Source: Sphingopyxis sp. OAS728 (GTDB lineage: Bacteria; Pseudomonadota; Alphaproteobacteria; Sphingomonadales; Sphingomonadaceae). From it: a stretch of 64,000 nucleotides of DNA. A program made the position numbers and the translations under genes. The stretch covers positions 4,830,501 to 4,894,500 of the forward strand of contig NZ_JADBDT010000001.1 of NCBI RefSeq assembly GCF_014873485.1. Reading direction: 5' to 3'. Below, one piece after another: positions 49,401-58,377 of this stretch. The notes under the pieces are model-generated. The model worked only from the letters and a program-made list of their open reading frames with translations. It searched no databases and was not told the DNA's origin. How positions within the stretch are numbered: the first letter of the stretch is position 1; each line of letters opens with the position of its first letter.

Positions 49401-50792
49401 ATGCCAGCCATGGGCATGCAAATTTGGGGGCAAGTCTGGCAAATGCAGATCGCGCGCGGTTTCCCTTGGCGCTGGGCCTTATGGTGGCTCGTGTTGCCGA
49501 ACCTGGCGTTCATCGCCATGTGGCCGATCGGCGGGCCAAGGATGGCGGTGCCGATGACGATATGCGGCGTGATCACCCTGCTGGCGTCGGGCTGGAGCCA
49601 TCATCCCGCGCGGACAATGCTCGCCATCGCCATGTTTGCCTTCAGCCTGATGCTCTACACGACGATGTCGTTCAATCTCGAACCGACAGAGATGCTGAAT
49701 TCGATCGAATTTGCGGGTGAGCTCGATCCTATCCAGTCGCCCGAATATCTGCTTGGCGGCCTGTTGCTGGTGGCATCGCTTGTTGCGCTCGTCGTGCTCG
49801 GACCGAGGATTCCGCCGCTCAGGACGCGCGACCATAGGATTCTGGCCGTTGCTCTGATTCTGTTGCTGATCAACGCCGATGTGTTTGCAACCGCCGCGAC
49901 GCGCGGTTCCTATAAGATGCGTGCACCCGAAGGCGCACCGGTCGATTCCGCTGTGATTCAGAACGATATCGGGCCTGCGACGGTCAAAGCCCGGAACCTG
50001 CTGGTGATTGTGGTCGAATCCTGGGGCGTCTCGTCCGATCCCTACGACCGCGCGCTGCAGGATCGGCTCTGGAACCCGGGGCGATGGAGCGCGCGTTACG
50101 AGGTGACGCGCGGCAAGAGCCGTTATTACGGGTCGACAACGAGCGCCGAACTGCGCGAGCTTTGCGGCGTCTGGTCGGCAGGTTTCAAATCCTATGATTT
50201 CGACCACGCCGATTGCCTGCCGGAAAAATTTCGCGCCGCGGGTTTTCGGGTCGAGGCGCTGCACAGCTTCAACGGCATCTTCTTCGATCGCGCCATCTGG
50301 TATCCGAAGATCGGTTTCGAGCGCGCATTGTTCGCGAAAGAACTGATCGCGATGGGGGCCGATCGGTGCAGCGGCAGCGTGTTTCCGGGCGCGTGCGATA
50401 ATGACATCCCGCGCCTGATCGGCCAGCGGCTGCGCGAAGCTCCGGGCCAGCGCAAATTTCTCTATTGGCTCACTCTCAACGGTCATATTCCGGTGCCGGC
50501 CAATCCGGAGTTGGGCACCGATAATTGCCGGATTGGCGATGCGGCGTGGCGCGACCAATATCCGATGTTGTGTCGCGGCTTCGAATTGCAGCGCCAACTT
50601 GCCGACGGCATCACGACCGAAATCATGAAGCCCGATTTCCCGGATACCGACATTTTAATCGTCGGCGACCATATGCCGCCCTATTTCAACCGCGATATGC
50701 GCGTGCGGTTCGACGCTGCACATGTCCCCTGGATCATGCTGCGCAGTCGGCAAGGTGGCAAACCGCTCGCGCCAGCCCGCGCCGCGTCATAA
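49401..50792 (+). CDS. LtaS/OpgB-like sulfatase-fold membrane enzyme
   Basis: A 463-aa protein with about five N-terminal membrane helices and a periplasmic alkaline-phosphatase/sulfatase-fold domain from about residue 195: LLVIVVESWG (metal-binding strand), KSRYYGSTTSAELRELCGVW (Thr nucleophile region) and VGDHMPPYF (metal His). Relatives transfer phosphoglycerol or phosphoethanolamine from lipids to glycans or lipoteichoic acid, or hydrolyse sulfates. The acceptor here is unknown. The N-terminal start is uncertain: there are ATGs at 49401, 49410 and 49416 and no clear ribosome site. Confidence 0.8.
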   Translation: MPAMGMQIWGQVWQMQIARGFPWRWALWWLVLPNLAFIAMWPIGGPRMAVPMTICGVITLLASGWSHHPARTMLAIAMFAFSLMLYTTMSFNLEPTEMLNSIEFAGELDPIQSPEYLLGGLLLVASLVALVVLGPRIPPLRTRDHRILAVALILLLINADVFATAATRGSYKMRAPEGAPVDSAVIQNDIGPATVKARNLLVIVVESWGVSSDPYDRALQDRLWNPGRWSARYEVTRGKSRYYGSTTSAELRELCGVWSAGFKSYDFDHADCLPEKFRAAGFRVEALHSFNGIFFDRAIWYPKIGFERALFAKELIAMGADRCSGSVFPGACDNDIPRLIGQRLREAPGQRKFLYWLTLNGHIPVPANPELGTDNCRIGDAAWRDQYPMLCRGFELQRQLADGITTEIMKPDFPDTDILIVGDHMPPYFNRDMRVRFDAAHVPWIMLRSRQGGKPLAPARAAS

Positions 50793-50798
50793 TGAAAA

Positions 50799-50825
50799 GG
50801 GCTCACCGGGGTGGCCGGTGAGCCC
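50799..50825. terminator. Bidirectional hairpin terminator between convergent genes
   Basis: GGGCTCACCGG and CCGGTGAGCCC form an 11-bp stem with a 5-nt loop. On the minus strand TTTTC follows, so it serves best as the terminator of the pspC-like gene; it may also end the plus-strand gene. Confidence 0.75.
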
Positions 50826-50888
50826 TTGGTCCTGGGAATGTGCGGGCCGGTGCGACTGCGCCTGTAAGGCGTCCGGCCCTTGGCTGTC

Positions 50889-51068
50889 CTAGGGCGCGAG
50901 GATCGCGACGGCGAGGTACAGCAGCAGAGGCAGGCCGAAGCCCAAAAGCGTCAGGGCAACAAAGCCGACGCGCGTCCACAAGACGTCGATGCCGAACTGG
51001 TCTGACATCCCGGCGCATACGCCGAAGATCATCCCGTCGCGACGATTCTTGCGAAAACCCTGTTTCAT
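50889..51068 (-). CDS. PspC-domain small membrane protein
   Basis: A 59-aa PspC-like protein. RKNRRDGMIFGVCAGMSDQF is the conserved PspC entry (usual: basic arm, then GVCAGLA), followed by GIDVLWTRVGF and a membrane helix (LTLLGFGLPLLLYLAVAIL). Stress-responsive PspC proteins sit in the inner membrane; a lone PspC like this has no demonstrated partner. The start at 51068 has AAAGGA five bases upstream; an ATG 15 bases earlier is possible. A 42-aa gene precedes it by 59 nt. Confidence 0.85.
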   Translation of the reverse strand: MKQGFRKNRRDGMIFGVCAGMSDQFGIDVLWTRVGFVALTLLGFGLPLLLYLAVAILAP

Positions 51069-51120
51069 TTCTTTCCTTTCCATCCCGGCCAGATGGCCGG
51101 CGTTTACTGGCTGCTAGCGG

Positions 51121-51142
51121 GGGCTGGTCAGGCGACCAGCCC
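51121..51142 (-). promoter_or_regulatory. Hairpin across stop codon of 42-aa gene
   Basis: GGGCTGGTC-N4-GACCAGCCC is a 9-bp perfect stem that spans the stop codon of the 42-aa gene and lies before the pspC-like gene. There is no T-run. It may tune expression between the two genes. Confidence 0.55.
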
Positions 51143-51256
51143 ACCGAAATGTGCAGCGTTCGGGCCGACAGCGGCGAGGAACATCATCGAGCAGTAAAGC
51201 GAGGCAACGGCGGCGATCGCGTAGCTCTTGAACGAGTCGACATTGAAATTGGCCAT
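51128..51256 (-). CDS. 42-aa membrane protein upstream of PspC gene
   Basis: An open frame of 42 codons plus stop. The start has AAGGA about nine bases upstream. The product opens MANFNVDSFKSYAIAAVA, runs into a hydrophobic stretch through about residue 31 (SLYCSMMFLAAVG) and ends GPNAAHFGGLVA, so it is probably a single membrane helix with short ends. It lies on the same strand as the PspC gene, with 59 nt between them. I do not recognise the family. Support is the ribosome site, helix composition and gene-like spacing, so it is moderately certain. Confidence 0.62.
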   Translation of the reverse strand: MANFNVDSFKSYAIAAVASLYCSMMFLAAVGPNAAHFGGLVA

Positions 51257-51496
51257 GATATTTTTCCTTCCATGAACCTTCCATCCGGCCATCCGGTGGA
51301 TGCCAACAGTATTGCAGGGACCGTGCCAATTTCATTCATCGGCGGTTAACTGCGGTTTTTCGGTTTGCGAAAGATTATTTCAGCGCGAAAAATACGCTAA
51401 GATGGTGAAAATTCCCGCTAGTCGGAAAATATTTGGCGGAACCGGGCGCGGCGCCGGGCTGGTATCGCGCAAGGGGCTGGGGTAGGCGAAAAACAG

Positions 51497-52606
51497 ATGA
51501 CGCTGACCCGCCTTTCGCTGACCGATTTTCGCAATCATGCCGGCGCGGACATGGCGGCCGCCCCCGGGCTTGTCGCGCTGTATGGCGACAATGGCGCGGG
51601 CAAGACCAATATATTGGAAGCGATCTCGCTGCTCGCGCCGGGCCGCGGGCTGCGCCGCGCGGCGCTGTCCGACATGGTGCGCGACGGGGCGAGCGGCGGC
51701 TTCGCGGTCTTCGCCGAGGTTCAGGCGGGCGCCGACCTTGCGCCGGTGGCGCTGGGGACCGGGATCGAGGCCGCACAGCCCGGGCGGCGGATCGTCCGCA
51801 TCAATGGCGCGACCGCTGCGGCGACGGCGCTGGGTGACTGGCTGGCGGTGCTGTGGCTCACCCCCGCGATGGATCGGCTGTTCGTCGAGACGGCGGGCAA
51901 CCGGCGGCGCTTCCTCGACCGGCTTGTGCTCGCGCTAGACCCACGGCACGCGCAGCACAGCAATCGGTACGAGGCGGCGCTCCGCGCACGGGGCAAGCTG
52001 CTCGCCGATCCCGCGCAAGCCGACAAGCAATGGCTCACAATCCTCGAGGCGCAGCTCGCCGAGCATGGCGCGGCGATGGACGCGGCGCGGCAGCATATGC
52101 TCGCCGGCTTGTCCGCCGAGCTTGCGGGGCAGCCCGACGCGCCCTTCGCGCGGCCGTTATTGACGCTGGTCGACAGCGATGGGGTGGCGCGTGAGGGGGC
52201 GCACGATGTCGAGGCGCTGAAAATGCTCTTCGCATCGCGCCGGCGCATCGACGCGGCGGCGGGCCGGGCGACCGCCGGGCCGCACCGCGACGATCTGTCC
52301 GCCGTCCACGCCGCGACCGGTCGCGCGGCGGCGCGTTGCTCGACGGGCGAGCAAAAGGCGATGCTGCTATCGCTTGTCCTTGCGCACAGCGACAGTGTTG
52401 CGCGCGCGCGTGGGCAGCGGCCGGTGCTGCTCCTCGACGAGGTTGCGGCGCATCTCGACCCGCTGCGGCGCGGCGCGCTTTACGAGCGGCTGGCGGGGCA
52501 GGGCGGGCAGGCGTGGCTGACGGGGACCGAGGCGGCGCTGTTCGACGACATGCCGGGGCCGGTCACGCGCTTTCGCATCAGCGGTGGGCGGATCGCCGCA
52601 GGTTAG
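51497..52606 (+). CDS. recF: DNA recombination/repair protein RecF
   Basis: A 369-aa SMC-like ATPase that with RecOR loads RecA on gapped DNA. Walker A is GDNGAGKTN (about residues 30-38), the signature CSTGEQKAMLLSL and Walker B LLLDEVAAHLD sit near the C-terminus. The TAGPHRDDL block is typical. The gene stands alone on the plus strand, not next to dnaN and gyrB as in many bacteria. Confidence 0.93.
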   Translation: MTLTRLSLTDFRNHAGADMAAAPGLVALYGDNGAGKTNILEAISLLAPGRGLRRAALSDMVRDGASGGFAVFAEVQAGADLAPVALGTGIEAAQPGRRIVRINGATAAATALGDWLAVLWLTPAMDRLFVETAGNRRRFLDRLVLALDPRHAQHSNRYEAALRARGKLLADPAQADKQWLTILEAQLAEHGAAMDAARQHMLAGLSAELAGQPDAPFARPLLTLVDSDGVAREGAHDVEALKMLFASRRRIDAAAGRATAGPHRDDLSAVHAATGRAAARCSTGEQKAMLLSLVLAHSDSVARARGQRPVLLLDEVAAHLDPLRRGALYERLAGQGGQAWLTGTEAALFDDMPGPVTRFRISGGRIAAG

Positions 52607-52615
52607 GCGCTCCGA

Positions 52616-52888
52616 TCAGGTCGTAGCGGCGCCTGCAATCGATTTCAGCAGGCCGAAGAACTGCCCGAGCTTCGCCGTCAATTCCGTCCATGCGGGATCG
52701 TCGCTGGCCCAAGCGACCGACAGCAAGATGGCAAAAAACGCAATGCCCAAACCGAGGGGGATGCGGCCGACCATGACCTGTTGGTCATAGCTGCATCCAT
52801 CTTCATCGGTCAGCGGCATCCGATCGGCAATTTCCCGGTTCTTCGGCGGCTTGCCGGCTACTTCCCGTGCGAAATCCTCGAGGCTCAT
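52616..52888 (-). CDS. Small single-helix membrane protein of unknown function
   Basis: A 90-aa protein: a charged cytoplasmic N-terminus (EDFAREVAGKPPKNREIADR) with a Cys at residue 32, then one hydrophobic segment (RIPLGLGIAFFAILLSVAWA), then a short C-terminal part. No family recognised. The ATG at 52888 is chosen for its compact form; the frame extends farther upstream without a good start. It is convergent with recF, 10 bp apart. Confidence 0.65.
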   Translation of the reverse strand: MSLEDFAREVAGKPPKNREIADRMPLTDEDGCSYDQQVMVGRIPLGLGIAFFAILLSVAWASDDPAWTELTAKLGQFFGLLKSIAGAATT

Positions 52889-52971
52889 AACGCTGCTCCG
52901 CTGATCTCGATCAGCATATCGCGCCAGCGTAAATGATCTGTTGCCGCCGGATTTGGCAACCTGTCGTCGCC

Positions 52972-53316
52972 TTAGAGGATCTCGTGCACCCGGTCCTGCG
53001 GGCGGCACAGTCTTACGCCCTTGTCGGTTTCGACGAAGGGGCGTTCAACATAGGCAGGATTGGCGGCCATCGCGGCGACGATTTCATCTTCGCTCGCGTC
53101 CTTCAGGCCGCGTTCCTCGGCATCGGTCCCGCGCAGGCGCAGCGCGTCGCGGGCGGTGAGGCCGGCGTCCTTGAACAGCTGGCGGAGCTTGTCCTCGCTG
53201 TACGGATTTTTGAGATATTCGACGACGGTCAGCGCGACGCCGGGCGTTTCCTGGAGGATCGCCAGCGTCTTGCGCGAGGTGCCGCAAGCGGGGTTGTGCC
53301 AGATGGTCGCGTTCAT
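52972..53316 (-). CDS. arsC: Arsenate reductase (glutaredoxin type)
   Basis: A 114-aa ArsC that reduces arsenate to arsenite with glutathione/glutaredoxin. The catalytic Cys is in HNPACGTSRKTL; the arginine triad is represented by LRLRGTD, NPAYVERPFV and CRPQDRV. The fold also includes Spx/YffB relatives, but the combined motifs favour ArsC. No other ars genes (arsB, arsR) are next to it, so it may serve in general arsenate tolerance. Confidence 0.9.
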   Translation of the reverse strand: MNATIWHNPACGTSRKTLAILQETPGVALTVVEYLKNPYSEDKLRQLFKDAGLTARDALRLRGTDAEERGLKDASEDEIVAAMAANPAYVERPFVETDKGVRLCRPQDRVHEIL

Positions 53317-53487
53317 GTGTCGGCGTCCTAACGAGAGCTTACAGCAGCGTAAACCCGCTATTCATGGCAGATATGGCACAACTTCCCGCATGAAGGGGAA
53401 CCACCAGCTTGCCTTTCCCGGTCCGAATGCGACATGCAAAGTCGTGGGGACCGTCAATGGGCGGCCGATGCGGGGTTGTTGCTCAAA

Positions 53488-54234
53488 GTGAATGAATTGA
53501 TTGATCGCAGGGCGTTGTTGGCCGGGATCGCAGGTGTGGGGGCACTGGCCGCCACGTCGGCGCGCGCGCAACTGCCCAACTGGATTCAGCAGCCGGTTGC
53601 GCCCTTGCCGCCGCCGGTCGACTATATTGCCGTAGCGAAGAAGCAGCTCGCGATGCAGGGACGCAATATCCCGCAGAGCGACCGCGTCGGCGTGGTCGAT
53701 TTCGGCCTGCCGTCGTCGCGTCCGCGCTTTGCGCTCGTCGACATGGTCGCGGGCAAGGTCGAGATGTTCCCGGTGACGCACGGGCGCGGGTCGGACCCGC
53801 AGCACGACGGCTGGCTCAAGAGCTTTTCGAACCGCATGGGGTCGCTCGCGACCTCGCGCGGTGCGTATCGCACGAGCGATTATTATTGGGGCTCGAACGG
53901 ATCGTCGATGCGCCTCGCGGGACTGGAGCCCGACAATTACTCGGCCGACCAGCGTGCGATCGTCGTGCATGGCGCATGGTACGCCGACCCGGCGCTAATC
54001 GCGACGCAGGGGAAGCTGGGGCGCAGCGAGGGCTGTTTCGTCTTTGGCGAAGAGCTGCTCCCGATGATCCTATACAAGCTCGGGCCGGGGCGCCTGCTGT
54101 TCGCCGACCGGCTGAGCGAACCGCCACCGATGCCGAAGCTGTTCGAGCTGCCGCCAGCCGATCCGCTGCCGGGGATGGAGAATATGCGGCGCGCGAGCTC
54201 GGTCAGCGGGCCGCTGCCGAAGACGGCGGATTGA
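53488..54234 (+). CDS. L,D-transpeptidase (YkuD-type catalytic domain)
   Basis: A 248-aa exported peptidoglycan enzyme forming or replacing 3-3 cross-links. A Tat-like or Sec signal (DRRALLAGIAGVGALAATSARA) is followed by a linker and a catalytic domain: AIVVHGAWY and LGRSEGCFVF give the His...Ser-x-Gly-Cys signature. I chose the GTG at 53488 because it gives the signal peptide; an ATG at 53434 is also in frame. It faces the next L,D-transpeptidase gene, with repeat C between them. Confidence 0.82.
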   Translation: MNELIDRRALLAGIAGVGALAATSARAQLPNWIQQPVAPLPPPVDYIAVAKKQLAMQGRNIPQSDRVGVVDFGLPSSRPRFALVDMVAGKVEMFPVTHGRGSDPQHDGWLKSFSNRMGSLATSRGAYRTSDYYWGSNGSSMRLAGLEPDNYSADQRAIVVHGAWYADPALIATQGKLGRSEGCFVFGEELLPMILYKLGPGRLLFADRLSEPPPMPKLFELPPADPLPGMENMRRASSVSGPLPKTAD

Positions 54235-54283
54235 TAATCAGCGTCGTGTGGCGGATGGGGAGCGGACGCCGTTTCCCTTTCCT

Positions 54284-54378
54284 TCGTCATCCCGGACTTG
54301 ATCCGGGATCCCGCTTTTTTGACGCGCAGATTGCCTTTGATCTCAAGCGGGACCCCGGATCAAGTCCGGGGTGACGAC
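54284..54378. repeat. Dispersed repeat C, copy 1
   Basis: CCCGGACTTGATCCGGG at the left and CCCCGGATCAAGTCCGGGG at the right, arms of a palindromic element of about 95 bp. It lies between convergent genes. Copies at 55849 and 63611 share the same arms with different spacers. Confidence 0.88.
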
Positions 54379-54414
54379 AAAAGCTACGGAAGCTTCCGGT
54401 CGCAAAGCGGCCGT

Positions 54415-55776
54415 TCAATAAATCCCTGAAGTCCCTGGCGTCGTCGCGCGCGCGGTCGTGACCGTCGGCACGACCGCAGGCGGCGTTGGCGCGATGATCG
54501 TTGCGGTCGGGCGGCCGGGCTGCGAGAAGCTCGCCACCACGGGCGCATCGCGGCCATAGATGTCGGCGAGCTTTTTCACGCCGCCCTTGCCGTCGGGAAT
54601 GACGGTCCAATAGGCGACATAGACGGGGAAGGGGCTGTCGAAGCCGAAGCGCGTTGTCTCGCCACTGGCGATCGCCTCACCAAACTCTTCGGGGCTCTTG
54701 CCCGCGAACATCACCGCCATCAGGCCCGAGAAATGGAGCGCGCGCTCGGTGCGGATGCAGCCATGGCTGAACGCGCGTGCGGCGGCGGCGAAGGCGCCCT
54801 TCGACGGGGTGTCGTGCAGATAGATGGCATGCGGGTTGAGCATCTCCATCTTCATCACGCCGAGCGCGTTGTTCGCACCGGCCTTTTGCACGACCGACAG
54901 GGTCTTTCCGCTGCCGGTCCAGGTATAACCCTGCGCGCGCGCAGCGGCGGGGTTGCGCGCGATCGTAGCGCCGATGCCTTCGTTGATGATGCTGCGCGGC
55001 AGCGTCCAGGTCGGGTTGACGATGATGCCCGTCGCCATCGGGTTGAGCTGCGGCGTCGGGGTCGAATTCTTGCCGACGACGGCCTTGTGCGTCGCGATGA
55101 TCGTGCCGCCGTGGACGACGCGGGTCAGATATTCGGGAACGTTGCTGACGACGTAGCGTTCGCCGAGCGCGCGCGGCATCCAGCGCCAGCGTTCCATGTT
55201 GACGCGGATCGCATTGGCATCGGCGGGGGTTTTCGCTTTCTTGAGCGAGGCCTTGAGCGCCGCGAAGTCGGGATGCACGGGGTCGAGCGTTGCGAGCGTT
55301 TCGCTCACCGTGCCCGCGCCGAGCGCGGCGGCGAGCAGCGAGAGCAGGGGCTCGTTATCGCCATCGCTGTCGACCATGAACCATTGTTTGCGCGCGGCAT
55401 TCGGCGTGCGCCCGTCGCGCAGGTGCGTCGCGAGCAGCAGGAAGGTGTCGGTCGCGGTCTTGTCGAGCCGCGCCTGGTCGCCGCCCATGATCGCCGCGGC
55501 GAGCGCGTCGGGGCTATAATCCTTGGGAAACAGGCCCTCGGCGCCGACGCCTTCGATCGAGACGAGCAACGCTTCGGCATTCTGCTTCGTCCAGCTCGGC
55601 AAATTCGCCTCGGCCGCGGTTTCGACTACGGGCGCGTCGTCCTTCACCTTGTCGGGCTGAAGGATCACCGAATCCTCCTTGACCCCCGGCTGCGCCAAAG
55701 CGGGCGCCGCGAGCAGGCTGAGAGGAAGGAGTAGCGCCGCAGTGTGACGCGCGGAAAAGGGAGCGTTTTTGGCCAT
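54415..55776 (-). CDS. L,D-transpeptidase (YcbB/LdtD-like)
   Basis: A 453-aa exported L,D-transpeptidase that forms 3-3 peptidoglycan cross-links and can be a route of beta-lactam resistance. A signal peptide (AALLLPLSLLAAPALAQ) precedes a helical region of about 230 residues, then the YkuD domain with YLHDTPSKGAF and RAFSHGCIR (His and Cys of the active site). The long N-terminal part is the YcbB-type scaffold. The ATG at 55776 is chosen for the signal peptide. It is followed by a Pro/Thr-rich tail. Confidence 0.9.
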   Translation of the reverse strand: MAKNAPFSARHTAALLLPLSLLAAPALAQPGVKEDSVILQPDKVKDDAPVVETAAEANLPSWTKQNAEALLVSIEGVGAEGLFPKDYSPDALAAAIMGGDQARLDKTATDTFLLLATHLRDGRTPNAARKQWFMVDSDGDNEPLLSLLAAALGAGTVSETLATLDPVHPDFAALKASLKKAKTPADANAIRVNMERWRWMPRALGERYVVSNVPEYLTRVVHGGTIIATHKAVVGKNSTPTPQLNPMATGIIVNPTWTLPRSIINEGIGATIARNPAAARAQGYTWTGSGKTLSVVQKAGANNALGVMKMEMLNPHAIYLHDTPSKGAFAAAARAFSHGCIRTERALHFSGLMAVMFAGKSPEEFGEAIASGETTRFGFDSPFPVYVAYWTVIPDGKGGVKKLADIYGRDAPVVASFSQPGRPTATIIAPTPPAVVPTVTTARATTPGTSGIY

Positions 55777-55848
55777 GGTTAAAGGCCATAGCCAAAAAGC
55801 ATCCACAGTTAAAGTGAGCTGCCGCACAGTTCGGCGCAACCGCACTTT

Positions 55849-55923
55849 CGTCACCCCGGACTTGATCCGGGGTCCATGACGACGGTGTGGAGATGGACCC
55901 CGGATCAAGTCCGGGGTGACGAA
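55849..55923. repeat. Dispersed repeat C, copy 2
   Basis: Same arms as copy 1 (CCCCGGACTTGATCCGGGG and its complement) with a 24-nt spacer, between the L,D-transpeptidase start and the accC 3' end. It may help end accBC transcripts. Confidence 0.88.
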
Positions 55924-55929
55924 TGGGGT

Positions 55930-57291
55930 TTAGCCCTTCGCCGCTTCATCCTGCTTGGCCAGCCATTCCTCGAGCCACTTGATCGTATAGTCGCCGTGGA
56001 TGACGTCAGGATCGGCGAGCAGCGCCTGATGCAGCGGGATGTTCGTCTTGACCCCCGCGATCACCATTTCCTCGAGCGCGCGGCGCATCCGCATCATGCA
56101 GCTTTCACGCGTGCGGCCATAAACGATCAGCTTGCCGATCATGCTGTCGTAATAGGGCGGGATCGAATAGCCGGCGTAGAGCCCGCTATCGACGCGGACA
56201 TGCATGCCGCCGGCGGCGTGATAGTTGGTGACCTTTCCGGGCGATGGCAGGAAGGTGCGCGGATCTTCGGCATTGATGCGGCATTCCATCGCATGGCCGC
56301 GGAATTCCAAGTCTTCCTGCTTGACCGACAGGCCCGCGCCGCCCGCGATACGGATCTGTTCGCGGACGAGGTCGAAGCCGGTGATCATCTCGGTCACCGG
56401 ATGCTCGACCTGGATGCGCGTGTTCATCTCGATGAAGAAGAATTCGCCATTTTCCCACAGGAACTCGATCGTGCCGGCGCCGCGATAACCCATTTTCGCC
56501 ATCGCATCGGCGCAGATGCCGCCCATGCGCGCGCGTTCCTCGGCCGAAATGATCGGCGAGGGGGCTTCTTCGAGCACCTTCTGGTGGCGGCGCTGCAGCG
56601 AGCAGTCGCGTTCGCCGAGGTGGATGGCGTTGCCCTTGCCGTCGCCGAACACCTGGAATTCGATGTGGCGCGGGTTGCCGAGATATTTTTCCATGTAAAC
56701 GGTCGGGTCGCCAAAGGCGGCCGCCGCTTCGGACGAGGCCTGACCCATCAGGCTTTCGAGGCTGTCCTCGTCGGGGACGACCTTCATGCCGCGCCCGCCG
56801 CCGCCCGAGGCGGCCTTGATCAGCACCGGATAGCCGATTTCCTTCGCGAGCGTCTTCGTCTCTTCGCTGAAGGTCACGGCGCCGGGCGAGCCCGGAACGA
56901 CGGGGAGGCCGAGCGCGACCGCAGTGCGCTTTGCTTCGACCTTGTCGCCCATCGTGCGGATATGCTCGGGCTTCGGCCCGACGAAGACCATGTCGTGCGC
57001 CTCGATGATCTCGGCGAAGCGCTCGTTTTCGGACAGGAAGCCATAGCCGGGGTGGATCGCGTCGGCGCCGGTGATTTCGGCGGCCGAGATGATCGCGGGG
57101 ATGTTGAGATAGCTGTCCTTCGCCGCCGGCGGGCCGATGCACACCGCCTCGTCGGCGAGGCGGACGTGCATCGCGTCGGCGTCGGCGGTCGAGTGGACCG
57201 CGACGGTCTTGATGCCCATTTCGTGGCACGCGCGATGGATGCGCAGCGCGATCTCGCCGCGGTTGGCGATCAGGAGTTTTTCAATGCCCAT
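55930..57291 (-). CDS. accC: Acetyl-CoA carboxylase biotin carboxylase subunit
   Basis: A 453-aa biotin carboxylase that carboxylates the biotin of AccB with ATP and bicarbonate. The biotin carboxylase N-terminus ([20 protein letters not shown]), ATP-grasp core ([14 protein letters not shown]) and catalytic block [18 protein letters not shown] are all present. Length matches E. coli (449). It is 10 nt after accB on the minus strand. Confidence 0.97.
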   Translation of the reverse strand: MGIEKLLIANRGEIALRIHRACHEMGIKTVAVHSTADADAMHVRLADEAVCIGPPAAKDSYLNIPAIISAAEITGADAIHPGYGFLSENERFAEIIEAHDMVFVGPKPEHIRTMGDKVEAKRTAVALGLPVVPGSPGAVTFSEETKTLAKEIGYPVLIKAASGGGGRGMKVVPDEDSLESLMGQASSEAAAAFGDPTVYMEKYLGNPRHIEFQVFGDGKGNAIHLGERDCSLQRRHQKVLEEAPSPIISAEERARMGGICADAMAKMGYRGAGTIEFLWENGEFFFIEMNTRIQVEHPVTEMITGFDLVREQIRIAGGAGLSVKQEDLEFRGHAMECRINAEDPRTFLPSPGKVTNYHAAGGMHVRVDSGLYAGYSIPPYYDSMIGKLIVYGRTRESCMMRMRRALEEMVIAGVKTNIPLHQALLADPDVIHGDYTIKWLEEWLAKQDEAAKG

Positions 57292-57301
57292 GGGTGGGGC
57301 C

Positions 57302-57787
57302 TCAGCCGATGGTGAACAGCGGCTGGTCGAATTCGACCGGCTGGCTGTTCTCGACATGCACGGCCTTGAGCGTGCCCGATGCCGGCGCGACGATCGGGTT
57401 CATCACCTTCATCGCCTCGATGATCAGGATCGTGTCGCCAGCCTTCACTGCCGAGCCGACGGCGGCGAAATTGGGCGCGCTCGGTTCGGGGGCGAGATAG
57501 ACGGTGCCGACCATCGGCGACTTCACGGCGTCGACGAAGCTGTCGGCTGCGGGCGCGGCGGCAGCGGGTGCAGCAGCCGGAGCGGCTGGCGCCGCGGCAG
57601 GGGCCGCGACGGGCGCGGGCGCGTATGCAACCGGCGCCGCGGCGGCGTTCAGTTGGCGCGCAACGCGAATCTTGCGCTCGCCATCCTCGACTTCGATTTC
57701 GGACAATCCGGTATCGTCGAGCAGCTCGGCGAGCGCGCGGACATAGGCCGGATCGATGTTGATGCCATTGTCTTTATGGTCACCCAT
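57302..57787 (-). CDS. accB: Biotin carboxyl carrier protein of acetyl-CoA carboxylase
   Basis: A 161-aa BCCP. N-terminal region [18 protein letters not shown], an Ala/Pro-rich flexible linker and the biotinyl domain with VEAMKVMN (Lys biotinylated) as the landmark EAMK motif. It carries biotin between AccC and AccAD. Start at 57787. It precedes accC by 10 nt and follows aroQ by 70 nt, the common aroQ-accB-accC order. Confidence 0.97.
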   Translation of the reverse strand: MGDHKDNGINIDPAYVRALAELLDDTGLSEIEVEDGERKIRVARQLNAAAAPVAYAPAPVAAPAAAPAAPAAAPAAAAPAADSFVDAVKSPMVGTVYLAPEPSAPNFAAVGSAVKAGDTILIIEAMKVMNPIVAPASGTLKAVHVENSQPVEFDQPLFTIG

Positions 57788-57857
57788 GAGAATTTTTCCT
57801 GTTGTTGCGGCGTTGTCGGTGCAACGCCCTGACCCCGTTTTTTGATGCGCCCTATTG

Positions 57858-58298
57858 TCAGAGACGGGCGGCGGCGTCCAGCGCCAGCGTGTAGCTTTCC
57901 GCGCCGTGACCGGCATAATGGTCGACCGCCGCCATGCCTACATAGCTGATATGACGGAACTCTTCGCGCTTCATCGGGTCCGAAAGATGGACCTCGATCA
58001 CCGGCACCTTGATCGACTTGATCGCGTCGTGAATCGCGATCGAAGTGTGCGTATAGCCGCCGGCGTTGAGCAACACGGCCTTGGCGCCCGCGACATAGGC
58101 CTCGTGCAGCCAGTCGATCAGCACGCCTTCGTGGTTCGTCTGGCGGCACTCGACGCGGAGGCCGAGGTCGGCCGCTTGCGCTTCGAGCCGCGCGTGGATG
58201 TCGTTCAGCGTGTCGTGGCCGTAAATCTCGGGCTCGCGCGTGCCGAGCAGGTTGAGATTGGGGCCGGAGAAGACAAAGACGGTCGGCTTGTCGGTCAA
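57858..58298 (-). CDS. aroQ: Type II 3-dehydroquinate dehydratase
   Basis: A 146-aa dehydratase of the shikimate pathway, converting 3-dehydroquinate to 3-dehydroshikimate. [16 protein letters not shown] holds the catalytic Tyr, [16 protein letters not shown] and [18 protein letters not shown] the substrate-binding and catalytic His blocks. It is probably the first gene of the aroQ-accB-accC operon. Confidence 0.96.
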   Translation of the reverse strand: MTDKPTVFVFSGPNLNLLGTREPEIYGHDTLNDIHARLEAQAADLGLRVECRQTNHEGVLIDWLHEAYVAGAKAVLLNAGGYTHTSIAIHDAIKSIKVPVIEVHLSDPMKREEFRHISYVGMAAVDHYAGHGAESYTLALDAAARL

Positions 58299-58377
58299 AG
58301 CATGGTCTTTCGGTTGCTACGCAATGCGCTCCCCCTATATGGGCTGCTCGGCAAAGGCAAAGCAAGGCGGCTACGCG

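Noticed and set aside
58299..58377. Thiamine (TPP) riboswitch before thiS
   Set aside because: The 79-nt gap lacks the conserved THI-box sequences, so there is no support.
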